Below, piece after piece: positions 46,301 through 57,395 of a stretch of 64,000 bases of DNA (the first letter of the stretch is position 1; the number at the start of each line of letters is the position of its first letter). Made by a program: the position numbers and the translations under genes. The notes under the pieces were generated by a model, which did no database searches, had not been told where the DNA came from, and saw nothing but the letters and a program-made list of their open reading frames with translations. Origin of the DNA: Termitomyces sp. T153 (Eukaryota > Basidiomycota > Agaricomycetes > Agaricales > Lyophyllaceae); NCBI GenBank assembly GCA_018296165.2, contig JACKQL020000052.1, positions 248,001 through 312,000 on the forward strand, read 5' to 3'.

Positions 46301-48164
46301 GTTGAGATTGAAGACAGCGACCAGAAGCTTCTTGTAGATTTTGTCGGCGATGAACAGTTGGTTCTTGCTCAAGGTGAAAGAAAGGAGCTGAAGCTTTGGC
46401 TTTCCAACTCGGGCGGCCGGCCAATCAAGGAGATATGGATAGCGGCTGGATCAGAAGATGAGATTTGGTTGGGGCAAGACGAAGATTCTGACGGTACAGG
46501 TAAGGCTGAAAGTCGGAGCCGAGTTCGAGCTGACATTTCGGAAGGTATCACTGCAAGCACGGAAGTCATCCAGTCACGCAACTCTCTTGAATCTAGAAAG
46601 CCGTCGTGCATCCCTCTTGAACTCGATCCCGGTGAAAGCGTCGAGTATCCAATTCAACTTCACGCAGAGGCGATCGGAAGCCAGGAGCTCAACCTCCTTC
46701 TTGTCTATCGAGAGGTCAGTCAATGTTGATTTGTCTTTCCCTTCTTACCATTGTTGTAGAGCGAAAAGGACCGCTTCAGATCTGCCCGTGTTACTAGATA
46801 TTACTCAGTGTTCAAATTGCTAGATGTTTCTACATCATCACGACCGTATCAATCTGAGGACCATTTGTTCCTTGTTCAGTTGGAACTTTCCTCATGTATG
46901 AAGTCGCTGGATATCCATCTTAGACAGATCACATGTATCAGCCCGACTTGGTTGTGTCGCTCTCTTGTCGAGCATGAGCTGTGTGTCGTATTGTTCTACG
47001 ATCCTTCTCCGGAATGATTAACTTCTTTCTTAGTGGGGTGTTGGCGCCACTCCAGTCATCACACCTGGTCTTTGGCCTCAGTCCATGGGACAGAGGTTTT
47101 GCTGCTCATGAAACCTTCAAATTCGTATCGAGCAAATTACGAGATGTGTTGCATGGACAACCCGTAGAGAGTTCAGATCCACCACCAGTCGACCTTCTTT
47201 GTTCATACATCGCCGAGGTCATAATTTTGTCATGACAGTCGAGTTTTCAGGCTGACACTTGTTACTGCAGACGAGACGATCCATTTCTAGGCTTAGCACA
47301 TTGGATCTGGTCTCCCAGAGCAAGCGGGGTGTCGTCACCCGTGGTTTGGCCCAGTCACATCCTCATATTCCACGCGAGTCTTATTCTAGAATCTTTCCTC
47401 TTTACCACCCGGACTCCGTCGACTTCATCGTCTTTTGGGAGATTCCTTCCCAACAACGCTCTGGGTATATCACCGTGTCCGGTCTCTCACTTGGGGCTGG
47501 GCATGCAGCCCTAGGTCCTATCATTGAAGAAGCGGAGAATGCTAAAGTCAAGCGAAGCATGTACGCTGAGACTCAGCGAGAGAAGGAAGAAGTCTTGGAC
47601 GCCATTCGTAACAGTGAGTGGAACGCTGAGATGAATCCGGCGGTGCTGGTAGTTCAAGAACCAACTGTTACGCATCATGATTTCAGCTTCGGGTTTGTGT
47701 TCTTATCTCTTCTCAAAACACTTCTCATTTTTTTTCACGCTCACCAGGCCATGTCGTACCTCGATTGCAATGACTATAAAAAACTACTCATTAACTCACA
47801 AGTTTCGGTTCGTACTGAGGCTCGATGCAGATACAAACGCGAAGCCTTCAAATTCGTAAGCCAATTCCAATGTTTGTTTTCATAAAGGTCTAAGAGCTCT
47901 GGAAGTCTCCTACCTCCCCCTTATATAGGCCGACTCACGTTCCGAGGGTTGCTTGGTCCCTCGGATTCGGCCGTCATACAACCCGGCCTGTGGATCACAC
48001 GGCCTGGGACGTATGGGTTCGGTCGGTGGAGCCTTGAAACTGAAGTTTTGGAAAGTTCTGAAACAGCAGGGGAGAATTGTGACCGTGTCCGGCACCGATA
48101 CACACAAGAATCATTGCCTGAAGATGGATCTTCATTCACTGTATCTGAACTTTTGACATCTTGA
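43333..48164 (+). CDS. TRS85: TRAPP complex subunit Trs85/TRAPPC8
   Basis: Specific subunit of TRAPPIII, the Rab1/Ypt1 exchange factor acting in autophagy and early Golgi traffic. It begins MPPPLPVSLSPHICVLPSRD and DLDDLLNAAFLPPLPHILQS, the Trs85 N-terminal phrase. Then come TKTEGWNHPVA-like, LPPWVDTNILRYTLIIHPEN and ALFNAVKKQYGLHSYLLPL. An extra proline-rich insertion lies at about 44120-44240 (PTPPPPPVPVPALIPRLPPP). The core follows: RRLAEFATILGDLKLAVTVW, ETYGIDAIMSNIEH, SGRLLYTTGDVAGAVRFFLG. The C-terminus has HPDSVDFIVFWEIP and LLPPPY-IGRLTFRGLLGPSD, GLWITRPGTYGFGRWSLETE. The last intron (donor after AAATTC at about 47859) only keeps frame if its acceptor is GGAAG before TCTCCTACC. About 1,300 residues, some fifteen introns. 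Convergent with the Mpv17-type gene (74 bp). Confidence 0.88.
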
Positions 48165-48238
48165 ATTAATGTGGTATCGGTGTAATACAGTATATTACTT
48201 GTGCGTAGGCGCAAGGAATGGAGAATGCTAGGCCGAGC

Positions 48239-49186
48239 TCATTCTTGCTTTTCCTCATCCTTCTTCTTTTCTTGTGCTGCCTTCTTAGCGGCAGCAAGGC
48301 GCAGCTGCTGCTTCACCCGCACATTGAAGTATGTCTATCAATTGGGAAAGATATTAGCTGTATCACTAGCTGTGATTCACCAATATAACTTACGCCCAGC
48401 ACGAATTGAACAGAATTGAAGAATGGTACCCATAGCTAGATAAGGGATGAGACCGGATATTCGGGAAGAGCAAGGACAGTACAAACCTCCAGAGGAATAT
48501 ATCTCTGCGCGATGGATAGTGTCAAAGGAGAGACAACCCATGACACCTATGCGACAGATTAGTTACTGCATTCTAGGTTCGACGGAAACCTTACCCGGAG
48601 CACAGCGAAAAGTCCTGCCTTGACAGTCTTGATAACATCATCAAACGTCTTGGCGCCATTAATTATTGCCATGGATGCAAGGTAGACTAGTCATCATGTC
48701 GGTCGCAGTCCTGCCGGATGAACATGTAATGTAGGCTTACCGGAAGATGTGATGGGCGAGATGAGCAAGCTGTTCGCGACAATTTGTCCAATCCTCGCGC
48801 CAGCACCGGTTTTACCAGCAAATGCTTTCTGAAGTGTCCCTGTCAGATAGTGGCTCATCGGGGCTGACACGAGGAAGCCGTATATCGCCATCTTGAGCGA
48901 CTTCAGGTTGATGTTCAGAGCTGCGAGTATATGCAAGAGGGGCGAAGCATCCTTGGCTGGCCGTTTGACATGCGCGCCTGCAATGGTACTACCAAGAACC
49001 TCCTGCAAGAAACATAGCGTCCCTGTAGTTACGTTAGTTGCTGGGATGGCGGGACGATTCGGCGACTTCCGTACCTGTCGTGATCGCCTTCGTGCGAAGC
49101 GGGTTAGCAGCAAGCTCCCGGAGGTATCTATGAAGGTATATCTGGAGGAGCGAACTTGTTGCTTTCGTTACTTGTTCAGCGCTCAT
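48239..49186 (-). CDS. Mpv17/PMP22-family membrane protein
   Basis: Four-span membrane protein of the Mpv17/PXMP2 family, found in peroxisomal or inner mitochondrial membranes and thought to form channels. Start MSAEQVTKATSSLLQIYLHR, YLRELAANPLRTKAITTG, FLQEVLGSTIAG, then LKMAIYGFLVSAPMSHYL with the family's GP/AP-H turn, VYLASMAIING-like, VLRVSWVVSPLTLSIAQRYI and the signature PLEVWVPFFNSVQFVLGTYF near the end. The last 25 residues are Lys/Glu-rich (KKAAQEKKKDEEKQE). Five or six short introns. Peroxisome versus mitochondrion cannot be decided here. Confidence 0.83.
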
Positions 49187-49987
49187 GGTTGTATCGAGAC
49201 AAGACCGGAGGAACCTGGGGAAATAAATATGTAAAGACTCTGGGGTTTGATCCTTGATCGATGCAAATATGTACCCGTCCGAAGTCTATATCATGCAAAC
49301 CGGCTGTTAAATGCCGACTTCCGGCGAGTCAGGGGCTGATTGAAAAGTTACTCCAGTCCTTACATTTTCGAGACAACGTGATGGTCTAACGTGAAGACGG
49401 AGGAGAAGATAGCTACTAGTGGATTATCGACGTCTACACGTGAACCATTGGGGCTACTATGGCCACGAACTCAGTATGCTACGGATACCGTTAAAACTAA
49501 CAATTGTTCGATCAAACTCTCTGGAAGGCTGCACAATTTTTTCAAACTCCCGAAGCAATGATACTGATCTGGCGGCTGCTGACCTATATACCATTGTCTA
49601 TGAATACGGGCCTAGTTGTGATGATATGGTGCAAGAGAGCTCAAAACGCAGAGGTAGTTCTCCCTCGGCATCTCTCACACCAACCCCTCGCACCTCAAAT
49701 CGCGAACATACCATCTATAAGTATTCTGTCAGGTGAACAGAATACACTGATGACAATGCTTGAAATTGCGTTTGTGATAGTAACAGTGGATAGACTCCCT
49801 GGATAGCGTTCTCCACGACCAAGAGCGTCAGATAGAGAACTCAATGGTCCAGTGTGTTTTCTACGCCGTGTGATTCAAAAGCTTGCTATCTACCCCCACC
49901 CAGGCTTTTTGAGTATTCTGGAAAGGTATAATATAATATTCATTAAGTATATGGCGGTCTATAAAATGCTGGGGAAATGTCCAAAGT
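49187..49987. other. Gene-free interval, 800 bp
   Basis: Between the Mpv17-type start and the YHM2 stop. The longest ORFs (49419-49736 and 49504-49806, +) overlap in different frames and show no motif or plausible exon-intron structure. Parts may be decayed coding sequence, but nothing is recognisable. Confidence 0.5.
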
Positions 49988-51384
49988 CTACTGTCGCCCC
50001 TTTACCCTGTGAGAGGTCAGCATTTGGTCAGGTACGATCGTAGCGTAACATACCAGATTTTGACGTAATCGGCGAAGGACACCATACAAACTGTTTGCCA
50101 GACACCAAGGCCAATCCGGGGAGTAACACCACGATATAATCCTCTGATGCCATTTTCTCTATATATGTACGAAAGGGTGTTCAAGATAGTCAACTTTTCT
50201 GGCCGGTTAGCGGAAGCAGCTCCTTTCGCCATGGACTGCATCTACAACAAATGACAGTCAAGAAAGATCAGAATAAACACAGCAAGACGAAGTAGAAGTA
50301 CCTCAACGCGAATGACTTCAATGGGTTGATTCCAAGTCGCCAGCGCACCACCTATGGTAGAAGCCACAATCTTCTCTACAGCACCCAAACTCTCGGTTTC
50401 TGATTTGCCCTTGATTTTCCTAATGGAAGTCTCCGCCAAACGAGCAAAACCCATGCTAGAGAAGTTGAAGTATGATTCATGCGATCACAAATGAAGAAGA
50501 TTAATTGCCACACCGTGAACCCCAGTTAGTACATTGACGGACGGCAACGGCGTTTACGCCCTTGTTCACACCAGCAAGACCTTCACGACGATAAATGTCG
50601 GCAAACACAGCCCACGTTGATGGAGGTTTGGCACCAGAAGCAGCAGTTTTCTGACGCGTGATCTCCACAGTCTTCATACAAGTTGTGAAGCCTATTATAT
50701 AATCAGAATTGAATCACGGAGGAGTCATTCAAGGTACCCATAGTTGCATAGGCCTGGGCAATGCCACCAGTCATGCCACCCAACAATCCGGCGAATGCAG
50801 GATTTATACCAGCACCGAGGGACGCAGTTTCGACCTCTGAAGCTGTAAAGACCAGGACACCACCTTTTGTAGAAGCTTCGATCCATGCCTAAAACTTACG
50901 CGTTAAATTGAGGAATCCTGTGAATGCTATGTACGTGCCCATGGAATCAATCCCTGATAGTACCCAACAGCGCCGCCACGCGACCAAACCGTCTTGCTCG
51001 CCTGCCACATGGTTTGGGATCGGTTAGCGGCCATTTGAGTCTTCAAGACTTCTAATGGTTGACCAAGCGTAGTGACCTGGATGTACGGGATCAGTCGAGG
51101 ACTCACTACCAGAAAAAATAACCTGCCTCCTACAGGGAAAAAAGGTCAAAATGAAAAAGTGACATGCAACAGGCCAAGTCACGTACAAACTACAGCACGT
51201 TGATTTACACACAGGCGCATGAGTGATCAAGCTGGAGAATTAATGAAAAGTGCACACCAAGTTCATGATAGCACCTTATACGTATTACATTAAAAATGAG
51301 AAAGCTGAAAGAACGTGAACGCGTACCAACTGCAATATTGGACCAGCTGACGCCTTTCTGGCCGGGTTCCTTCTGGATGGCCAT
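49988..51384 (-). CDS. YHM2: Mitochondrial citrate/oxoglutarate carrier, Yhm2 type
   Basis: SLC25 carrier exchanging citrate for 2-oxoglutarate across the inner membrane and supporting cytosolic NADPH; yeast Yhm2 also binds mtDNA. Start [26 protein letters not shown], then [19 protein letters not shown] as first signature. Next are [73 protein letters not shown]. The third repeat is the most telling: [36 protein letters not shown]. It ends DYVKIWVKGRQ after a short last intron. Between GAIMNL and VTTLGQ the model lacks the two residues usual in the family; a 6-nt microexon or a different splice in the long (about 165 bp) intron there is possible. Confidence 0.88.
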
Positions 51385-51542
51385 TAAAGCGTAAAAGGTG
51401 ATGGGGGAGGAACTGAAGATAAAGGAAAGTAGAAAGCGTTCGGAACCTGAGTTGAATTTGAGCTCTTTGGGGGCCTGGGGTGTAGCGATCGGATATAGCC
51501 GAGGTTGTCTGTTCTCATCATTATGATAATGGCACTCGAACC

Positions 51543-52111
51543 ACTTTTCCAAAACGTTTTTTATCGTCGTCGCTAAGTTATAAGGTGCCCAAGTACGACG
51601 TACAATAATATCTTTCGTTAGACGTATGCGAATGGGGTAACCAGCCACAAGTGTAGTGATATGTCAATAAATTAGGCATCAAAATGTGACGGTGTACAGA
51701 AAAGGGCTATGAATTAATAGGACTATATTTAACGACAATGAATCACTGTGAGGGAATAGATGTGCATTGCAATGAGGAGAAGGTGAGGTGCATAAGGTCC
51801 ATTTCCCAAACGGTCTTATGCGATATCTACTTTTCCAAAATGTTCTTTATCCTCGTCGCTAAATCCTAAGGCGCCTAAGTACGACGTACAATAATATCCT
51901 TCATTAGACGTATGCGAATGGGGTAACTGGCAACAAGTGTGGCAATGTGTCGATAAATTAGGTATCAAAATGTGACTGTACGGAAAAGGGCTATGTACTA
52001 ATAGGGCTATACTTGATGACACTGAAACACAGTGAGGAATAGGTGTGCATTGCGGTGAGGACAAGGTGAGGTGCGTAAGGTCCATTTCCCAAACGGTCTC
52101 ATGCGGTATCT
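51543..52111. repeat. Tandem direct repeat, two units of about 286 bp
   Basis: Unit 1 is 51543-51828, unit 2 51829-52111, joined head to tail without spacer. Both begin ACTTTTCCAAAA and share AAGTACGACGTACAATAATAT, TTAGACGTATGCGAATGGGG, CATCAAAATGTGAC or TATCAAAATGTGAC, AAGGTCCATTTCCCAAACGG, and end at GCG(A/G)TATCT. Scattered substitutions and small indels separate them. Unit 2 includes the stop codon and last few codons of the coiled-coil gene (52099), so the duplicated block is that gene's 3' end and flank. No coding role seen. Confidence 0.9.
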
Positions 52112-55100
52112 GTTTGGTCTTTGTGGATCGTATGGAGTAATCCGTCTCGTTCTTCTGTCAACCTGATGTTGTGAGGCATCAAAGAGAAGCATTCGTCAAT
52201 AAATGAAGTCTCAAACAAAGTTACAGAAAGTAAAGGAAACCGAGGATTAACCCAGTCATGGCGAAACTCTTGAAACGAAAGAATCGAACATACCGAGTGA
52301 TCTGGTCCTGGTTCTCTTCCTGGTCCTGTTCCAGATACTGGATCTCCATCACCTTGCGTTGAACCTCTGCATTAAGCTCTTCCGCCTTGTTATGCGCAAC
52401 CTCTAGCTCGTCCTTCAAGGCCCTTATGACCTTATCGTGTTCTGCCGCGAGATCATGAATCTTGAGATTGTGGGCTTCATGGAGCCTTTGTAATTCCTCC
52501 TTGGTCACTCCTGGCGAGACTGGTGGAGCTATGCCGTTTCCATTGGTCTTGGGTGTTGCACGTTCGGATTCTATGGAAGCCCGTAGCGTCACGACTTCCC
52601 CTTCCAGATCGGAGACCTTGATCGCAAGCTCGGACTTTTGCGCTACGAGAGCACTGACCTCTTCGTCATGAGCCACACGGAGCTTGGTCACTTCTTCAGC
52701 GCGACCTTTCGCTGCCTCCTCGAGATCTTTCGCTTGGTTGTTGGAGAGTTCAGTAAGCGAGATCTTTGTGAGGCTGAGCATTTCATTTGTAGCCGCCAAG
52801 TCATCTTTAGCGATAGCTAGTTCCTTACTGAGTCGTGTAATTTCTTCGACTTGCGCCGCAGAATCAGAGGCCGAGGAAGCGGAGGCACGAGCGTCATCAC
52901 GCTGTTGAGTGAGGTTTCTGACCTCGGCACGAGCAGTCTCAAGACCCGTCTTTGCCTTCACAAGATCATCTTGAGTGGCTTTGAGGTCGAGTTTGAGAGT
53001 TGCGATGATTTTCTCGAGGCGGCTGACTTCTGAATCCAGCAGATTTGTGTGCTCCGTTTTGATATCTTCAAGAGCTGATCGGTTAGTTGCCTGTAGCTGC
53101 TCGATTGAAGCAGTAGAACTAGCGCGAAGTGCTTGTAATTCATGTGCGTGTACATCACCAGCCTCGGCCTGTACTTTCGATAAGACCGAATCAATTGAAT
53201 TCATGGAAGACATACCTTCGCACGTTCGAATACTTCTTGTAAAAGTTGCTTATGCTCTTCCTTGACGGCGGTGACCTGGGCATCATAGTGATTCTCTTGA
53301 TTCTAAATTTCTGATTGATATCGTGAAATCTAATGAAATACGAGACTCACCTCAAGCTCCTTCGTGAGTCGCTTTATCTCTTCTGAGAGATCTGACTGTC
53401 TTCTCGTGAAGTCCGTCTCGGCTTCTGCAATCTTGCGATTGTACACCTCCATAGATGACAAAGCATCGGCTTTGGTTTGTTCATGGGCCTTTTGAGCAGC
53501 GGCTAAGTCTGCTTTGAGAACTTCAATAGAGGCGTTCAAACCATCCTGCTTCTCAATTTCGACCTTGAGCAAGGCATCGTGTGCTTCCTTGAGTTTCGCG
53601 ACCTCTACCGCAACCTCTACCTCTTTCGCTTTCGCTTTTTCGTAGGCTTGATTAGTAGCTGCTGTAGCCTTATCAACTTCCGCCTCCAAAGTCTTTACTT
53701 GAGCCAACAATTTCTCTCGCTCCTCCTCAATGGTCTCTTGGCTCTCCTTCAGCTCCAGGATCTCGATCTCAAGTTCTGAGAGCTTCCCAGAGTTCTCTTC
53801 TTTCTCTGCTTTTAATCCTGCAAGCTGTACCCCAAGCGCATCGACAGTGCCAGACTTCGCTTCGAAAATTTTGATCTTGTCTTCTAATTCGAGTATTGTA
53901 GTCCCGTGAGCTTCTTTGAGAACATCAATTTCTGCTACGGCAGCCGCAAGTTCCGCTGAAGTCTTGAGGAAAGCCTCATGTTCAAGACCTGCCTTTTCGG
54001 CGTTTGATGCAATGGTGTCCTTCAAACTGTCCAAAGCATCCTGTGTCGAATTGACCTGGGCGTTCAAGGCCTGAATCTGAGTCCGCAGGCCTCTGATTGT
54101 TTCTTCCTGTGCGGCTGATGCTACTTTCGCTGCATCTACCTACGAAAGCATGAGAAGAACAGTCCAAGCCAACTTAATTGTGACTTACCTGTTGTCTCAG
54201 AGTAGCAATAGTAGATTCATTATCTTGTCCCCCCGATTCAAGACTTAGAAGGGCATTTTTTGTTTCTGAAAGCTGTTTCTGCAAAAATGACTTGTCTTGA
54301 TCTAGCTGTTCAGCTAGAACTGATTTGGATGCAAGGTCGGTTTGAACAGCCTCCAATGCACTCGCTAGTTTGCCGATTCGACCTTCCAACTCGATCACGG
54401 TCTTAGACTTCTCTTCCAGGGATTCAGTGAGATCTTTGAGCTTAAGATGCATAGATAAGTAAAGAGAATACGAAGCGAAGACGTCAATCATACTTGGGCC
54501 TGTAGATCTTCTAAGACTTTATTGTCCTCCTTGACCTCACGTATGGAAGATATGGAGGTCGTAGCGCGGGTCGGCCTCGTGGTTGTAGCTGAAGCGGACG
54601 ATCGGGCAAGGGGAAGCTTGCCAGACGAACTAAGGGCGAGTGGCGGTTTGATGCCCACAGGCAAACTTTGTCTAGAGGTCGAGGCGCCCGTTGGACGCTT
54701 GACGCCCTCAAAAACCGCAGACTTGGGACGAGCAGAAGTCGAAGTCGTGGACCCAGTCGGAGAGACAGCTGATGGACGTGTAGCACTAGTTGAAGATACG
54801 AGTTTTGTGTTGGTTGCAATAGTCGCAGGCCTAGTACTAGTAGCTGATTTCGAGTTTGCAGAGCCTGAGGAAGTTTTAGCGTTCGAAGCGGACAACGTTG
54901 GCTTTGACATGGGAGGTGCAGTGGGTTTCGCAGGAACGACTGATAACCTTCGACTTGGGGCAGCAGGGGTACGTGCGATGGCGGTCATAGACGCCTTGGA
55001 AGGAACCGCTGCAGACGAGCTAGTAGATCTTGAAAGAGCAGGTACGATGGAAGGTTTGATAGACTTCGTGTCAGTGCCTGCGGGTTTCGTAGGTGCCTTG

Positions 55101-55540
55101 CCAACAGCACCAGTGCCAAAAGTTCCCGAATTGATAATCTGTAAAGTCCACCGGTTCATTATTCTTCATTGTAAGGACGCATTACAAACTACCTTTTTTA
55201 CCAAAGGCGTCGGAGGACCACCGTTAGGCTTTCCCGCAACAATTTTGGCTGACGAAGGTTTTCCTTTCGTCGGAACGTCCACCCGAGCAATAGTATCCGG
55301 ATTCTCGGATATAGGCTCCCCAACCGCGTTTTCAGTCTCAAGATCTGCAATATCAAATGGCACGCCACTGACATTCGAAATGACATCAACTGGCTGTTCG
55401 GTATCATCTGTCTTGACCGCCTCATTGCCACCATGAGAGGAGGCTACGCTGCGAACCAAGTCAGCAGAGTCTGAGCCACTCTCCAGCTCTGCAGAATCGT
55501 CTTGCGTCGGTGCTGTGATCTGTGGTTCAACCTCAGACAT
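52099..55540 (-). CDS. Long coiled-coil protein of unknown function
   Basis: About 1,000 residues. Start MSEVEPQITAPTQDDSAELE at 55540. Residues 1-115 are acidic and probably disordered; the next 210 are a Ser/Thr/Ala/Pro/Lys-rich basic tract (TKPAGTDTKSIKPSIVPALS; TTRPTRATTSISSIREVKE), which could bind microtubules or acidic surfaces (speculation). The remaining two thirds form an almost unbroken heptad coiled coil (KSKTVIELEGRIGKLASALE; LKESQETIEEEREKLLAQVK; SKELAIAKDDLAATNEMLS). A short Gly/Pro hinge GNGIAPPVSPG lies near 52540. The last exon, reached by a GT..CAG intron from QDQITR, is LTEERDGLLHTIHKDQTDTA, ending at 52099. Named homologue not recognised; spindle-pole, kinetochore or tether proteins have this look. 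Confidence 0.8.
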
Positions 55541-55636
55541 AATGAAGGAAAGTGGAAGTTGAGTGACTGGGCGAGCCGATTGGTTGAGCCAATCACAACA
55601 CGACAACAACAGACGCGTCGCGATCATGAAGATCGT

Positions 55637-55694
55637 TCACACATGTTCTACAAACTGAATCTATATCACACATGTTCCACAAACTAAATCTATA
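55637..55694. repeat. 29-bp tandem repeat, two units
   Basis: TCACACATGTTCTACAAACT plus GAATCTATA at 55637-55665 is repeated with two mismatches at 55666-55694. It lies in the gap between the start of the coiled-coil gene and the stop of the SHB17-type gene, so it could affect the promoter of the former. Confidence 0.9.
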
Positions 55695-55798
55695 GTGTAA
55701 GTCGGAAGAATACAATCAAATACACATGCGGCATGAGAAAGTACGTTCACAAATAGTGTGAGATGAAATTTCAAAAACTTTTGAATGTTGTTACAGTC

Positions 55799-56945
55799 TT
55801 ACAGCACAGTGGCATACAAATTCAATGCGTTGAGTGCGGGTTCGGTCAAAGAATTGTGATTATAACTGAGGACTGCCACCTGGAATTTTTTTGGCTATTC
55901 ATAAAATCACGCGTTGAAAGCAAGAGAAAAACATACAGAGCCAGGCTCCACGTTGAAATGGGTTCCTGGCGCGTTTGTGAGTAAAGTGGTAAAAGGAGTA
56001 AAGACTGCTTTAACCAAGAGCGAGAGGAAAATTGATCCAGCGTGAAATGAGGACGCGACTGAAGTGTCCGTGTGCTACGATCATTACGTCCCTTGTATTG
56101 AGGCCTTCCTCTTTGTACTGCCGATGATATTCTCGAACCTAAACGGAGTCGATGATTGCCGAGGATCCAGTAAAACTAGCTCTCTCACTTTGGAAATCAC
56201 AGTATCGACTCGTGCCTCCATCTCTGCAACGGATTCCCCTCCGGGACAACTAGACATGTACATTTTAGCTTTAGAACCACCACCGAGTGAACAAATCCAC
56301 CCATCCGCCCAGATGGTCCAACTAGGGTTCTTCTGTTGAATTTCGGAAGACAAAAGTCCCTCGTAATCGCCTGGTTCGACATCGTAAGCGTAGGATCATT
56401 ACACTGACGATCCACAAAATTCACCATAGTCCCATTCCCGGACCTCTTCAGTTAGAATGTGGTGTGGCTCCTCTGGCAAGTGACCAGATAAGAGATGAAA
56501 GGTCCTGTGTGCGCGTTGGCGGGGCGAAATGAAGACAGTACAAAGATTTTTGGGATCGATGATTACTGGGAAAAGGCGTGGCCGATATCAGTTGGCTTTG
56601 AACATTCGAGCTCGGAGATGTAACAGGATACTTGCATCCATCACCAACTATCTTGTGCGCCTTGGCAAGGACCTGTTGTTCGCCTCTGGCCGTGAGCGGT
56701 ATGTCTGTGCGTCCCGTCTATTGGTAGTATCTGCCTCTGCATTTCGGATTTCTAGATGAAACGTACATGTCGTCTAATCGATTCCAGGTCAGCGTGCATT
56801 ATAAATACGATTGATTAACTGACCCACTTAGGGACCATTCAGTTTCTCCTGGTAAAAGACTAAATCAGATCCTTGAAACATGCAATTTCCTTCTAATTAT
56901 GGTACCATGACGAATGAGAAACAGACGGGGCATGGGACGCGTCAT
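55799..56945 (-). CDS. Histidine-phosphatase enzyme, sedoheptulose-bisphosphatase/phosphoglycerate-mutase type
   Basis: Histidine-phosphatase-superfamily protein close to fungal Shb17 (sedoheptulose 1,7-bisphosphatase, riboneogenesis). Start MTRPMPRLFLIRHG, joined to ETEWSLSG-RH-TGRTDIPLT, giving the catalytic RHGE motif. Then ARGEQQVLAKAHKIVGDG, IIDPKNLCTVFISPRQRAHR, EEVREWDYG-DYEGLLSSEIQ, NPSWTIWADG-CPGGESVAEM, second histidine in RDVMIVAHGHFSR, and VAVLSYNHNSLTEPALNALN at the end. Exon structure is elaborate: a 7-nt microexon at 56767-56773 supplies RH, and the intron after VGDG seems to start GCAAGT (GC-AG). All joins then stay in frame and match the family. Substrate not provable from sequence. 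Confidence 0.85.
56767..56773 (-). other. 7-nt microexon of the SHB17-type gene
   Basis: ACGACAT on the minus strand, preceded by CGATTAG and followed by GTACGT. It completes a Gly codon and adds Arg-His, giving SGRHTGRTD, the order conserved in the family. Without it the frame between the flanking exons breaks. Confidence 0.65.
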
Positions 56946-57395
56946 GATTGCAGAGAGTCAGAAATTGCTGTCTAAGTACGTATATTATTGTAGCATTGCG
57001 ACCGAGTGTTTCACGTCCCTTCAAAAAACTGTCCCCACAAATGGCTCAAAAAGTTGTCGGGCCGGGCACTCCGCACCAAAAAATACCCATATTTGGGAGG
57101 TGTTGAACACTTAAGACTTGATTAAACTTGATATATTGGATTTATCCATTCGAAGATCACGTGAGACTGAATTCGCCAAACTTGAAAGAGTATTGAAACT
57201 ATTTAAAAGCTTAACCAGACGTGTCAGTGGCCACTGGAGCCCAGCTTCCGTCTGAATAGCCTGGTATCTCCGCTCAACCGTAACTCATACGCGAAGAGCA
57301 TTTATTGAGCTGCTGTCAGCCAAGCTGAGCTTCTTGCTCTCTTTGTCACGTTCATCAACGCGTTAACGTTGGCCCGTGAATCCAGAGGAGTCAAC
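56946..57395. other. Shared divergent promoter region (SHB17-type / VPS18)
   Basis: About 450 bp between two start codons on opposite strands. No ORF of note. There is an AAAAATACCC(A)TATTT-like AT patch near 57080 and a CAACGCGTTAACGTTG imperfect palindrome at about 57357-57371 shortly before the VPS18 ATG. Confidence 0.4.

Noticed and set aside
49419..49806. Two overlapping plus-strand ORFs (105 and 100 codons)
   Set aside because: No motifs, mutual overlap in different frames, no splice structure; treated as chance ORFs in a gap.
54522..55436. Long plus-strand ORF of 304 codons
   Set aside because: It is antisense to the Ser/Thr/Ala/Pro-rich tract of the coiled-coil gene; such biased composition leaves the opposite strand open. 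The minus strand has matching start, splice sites and heptads.
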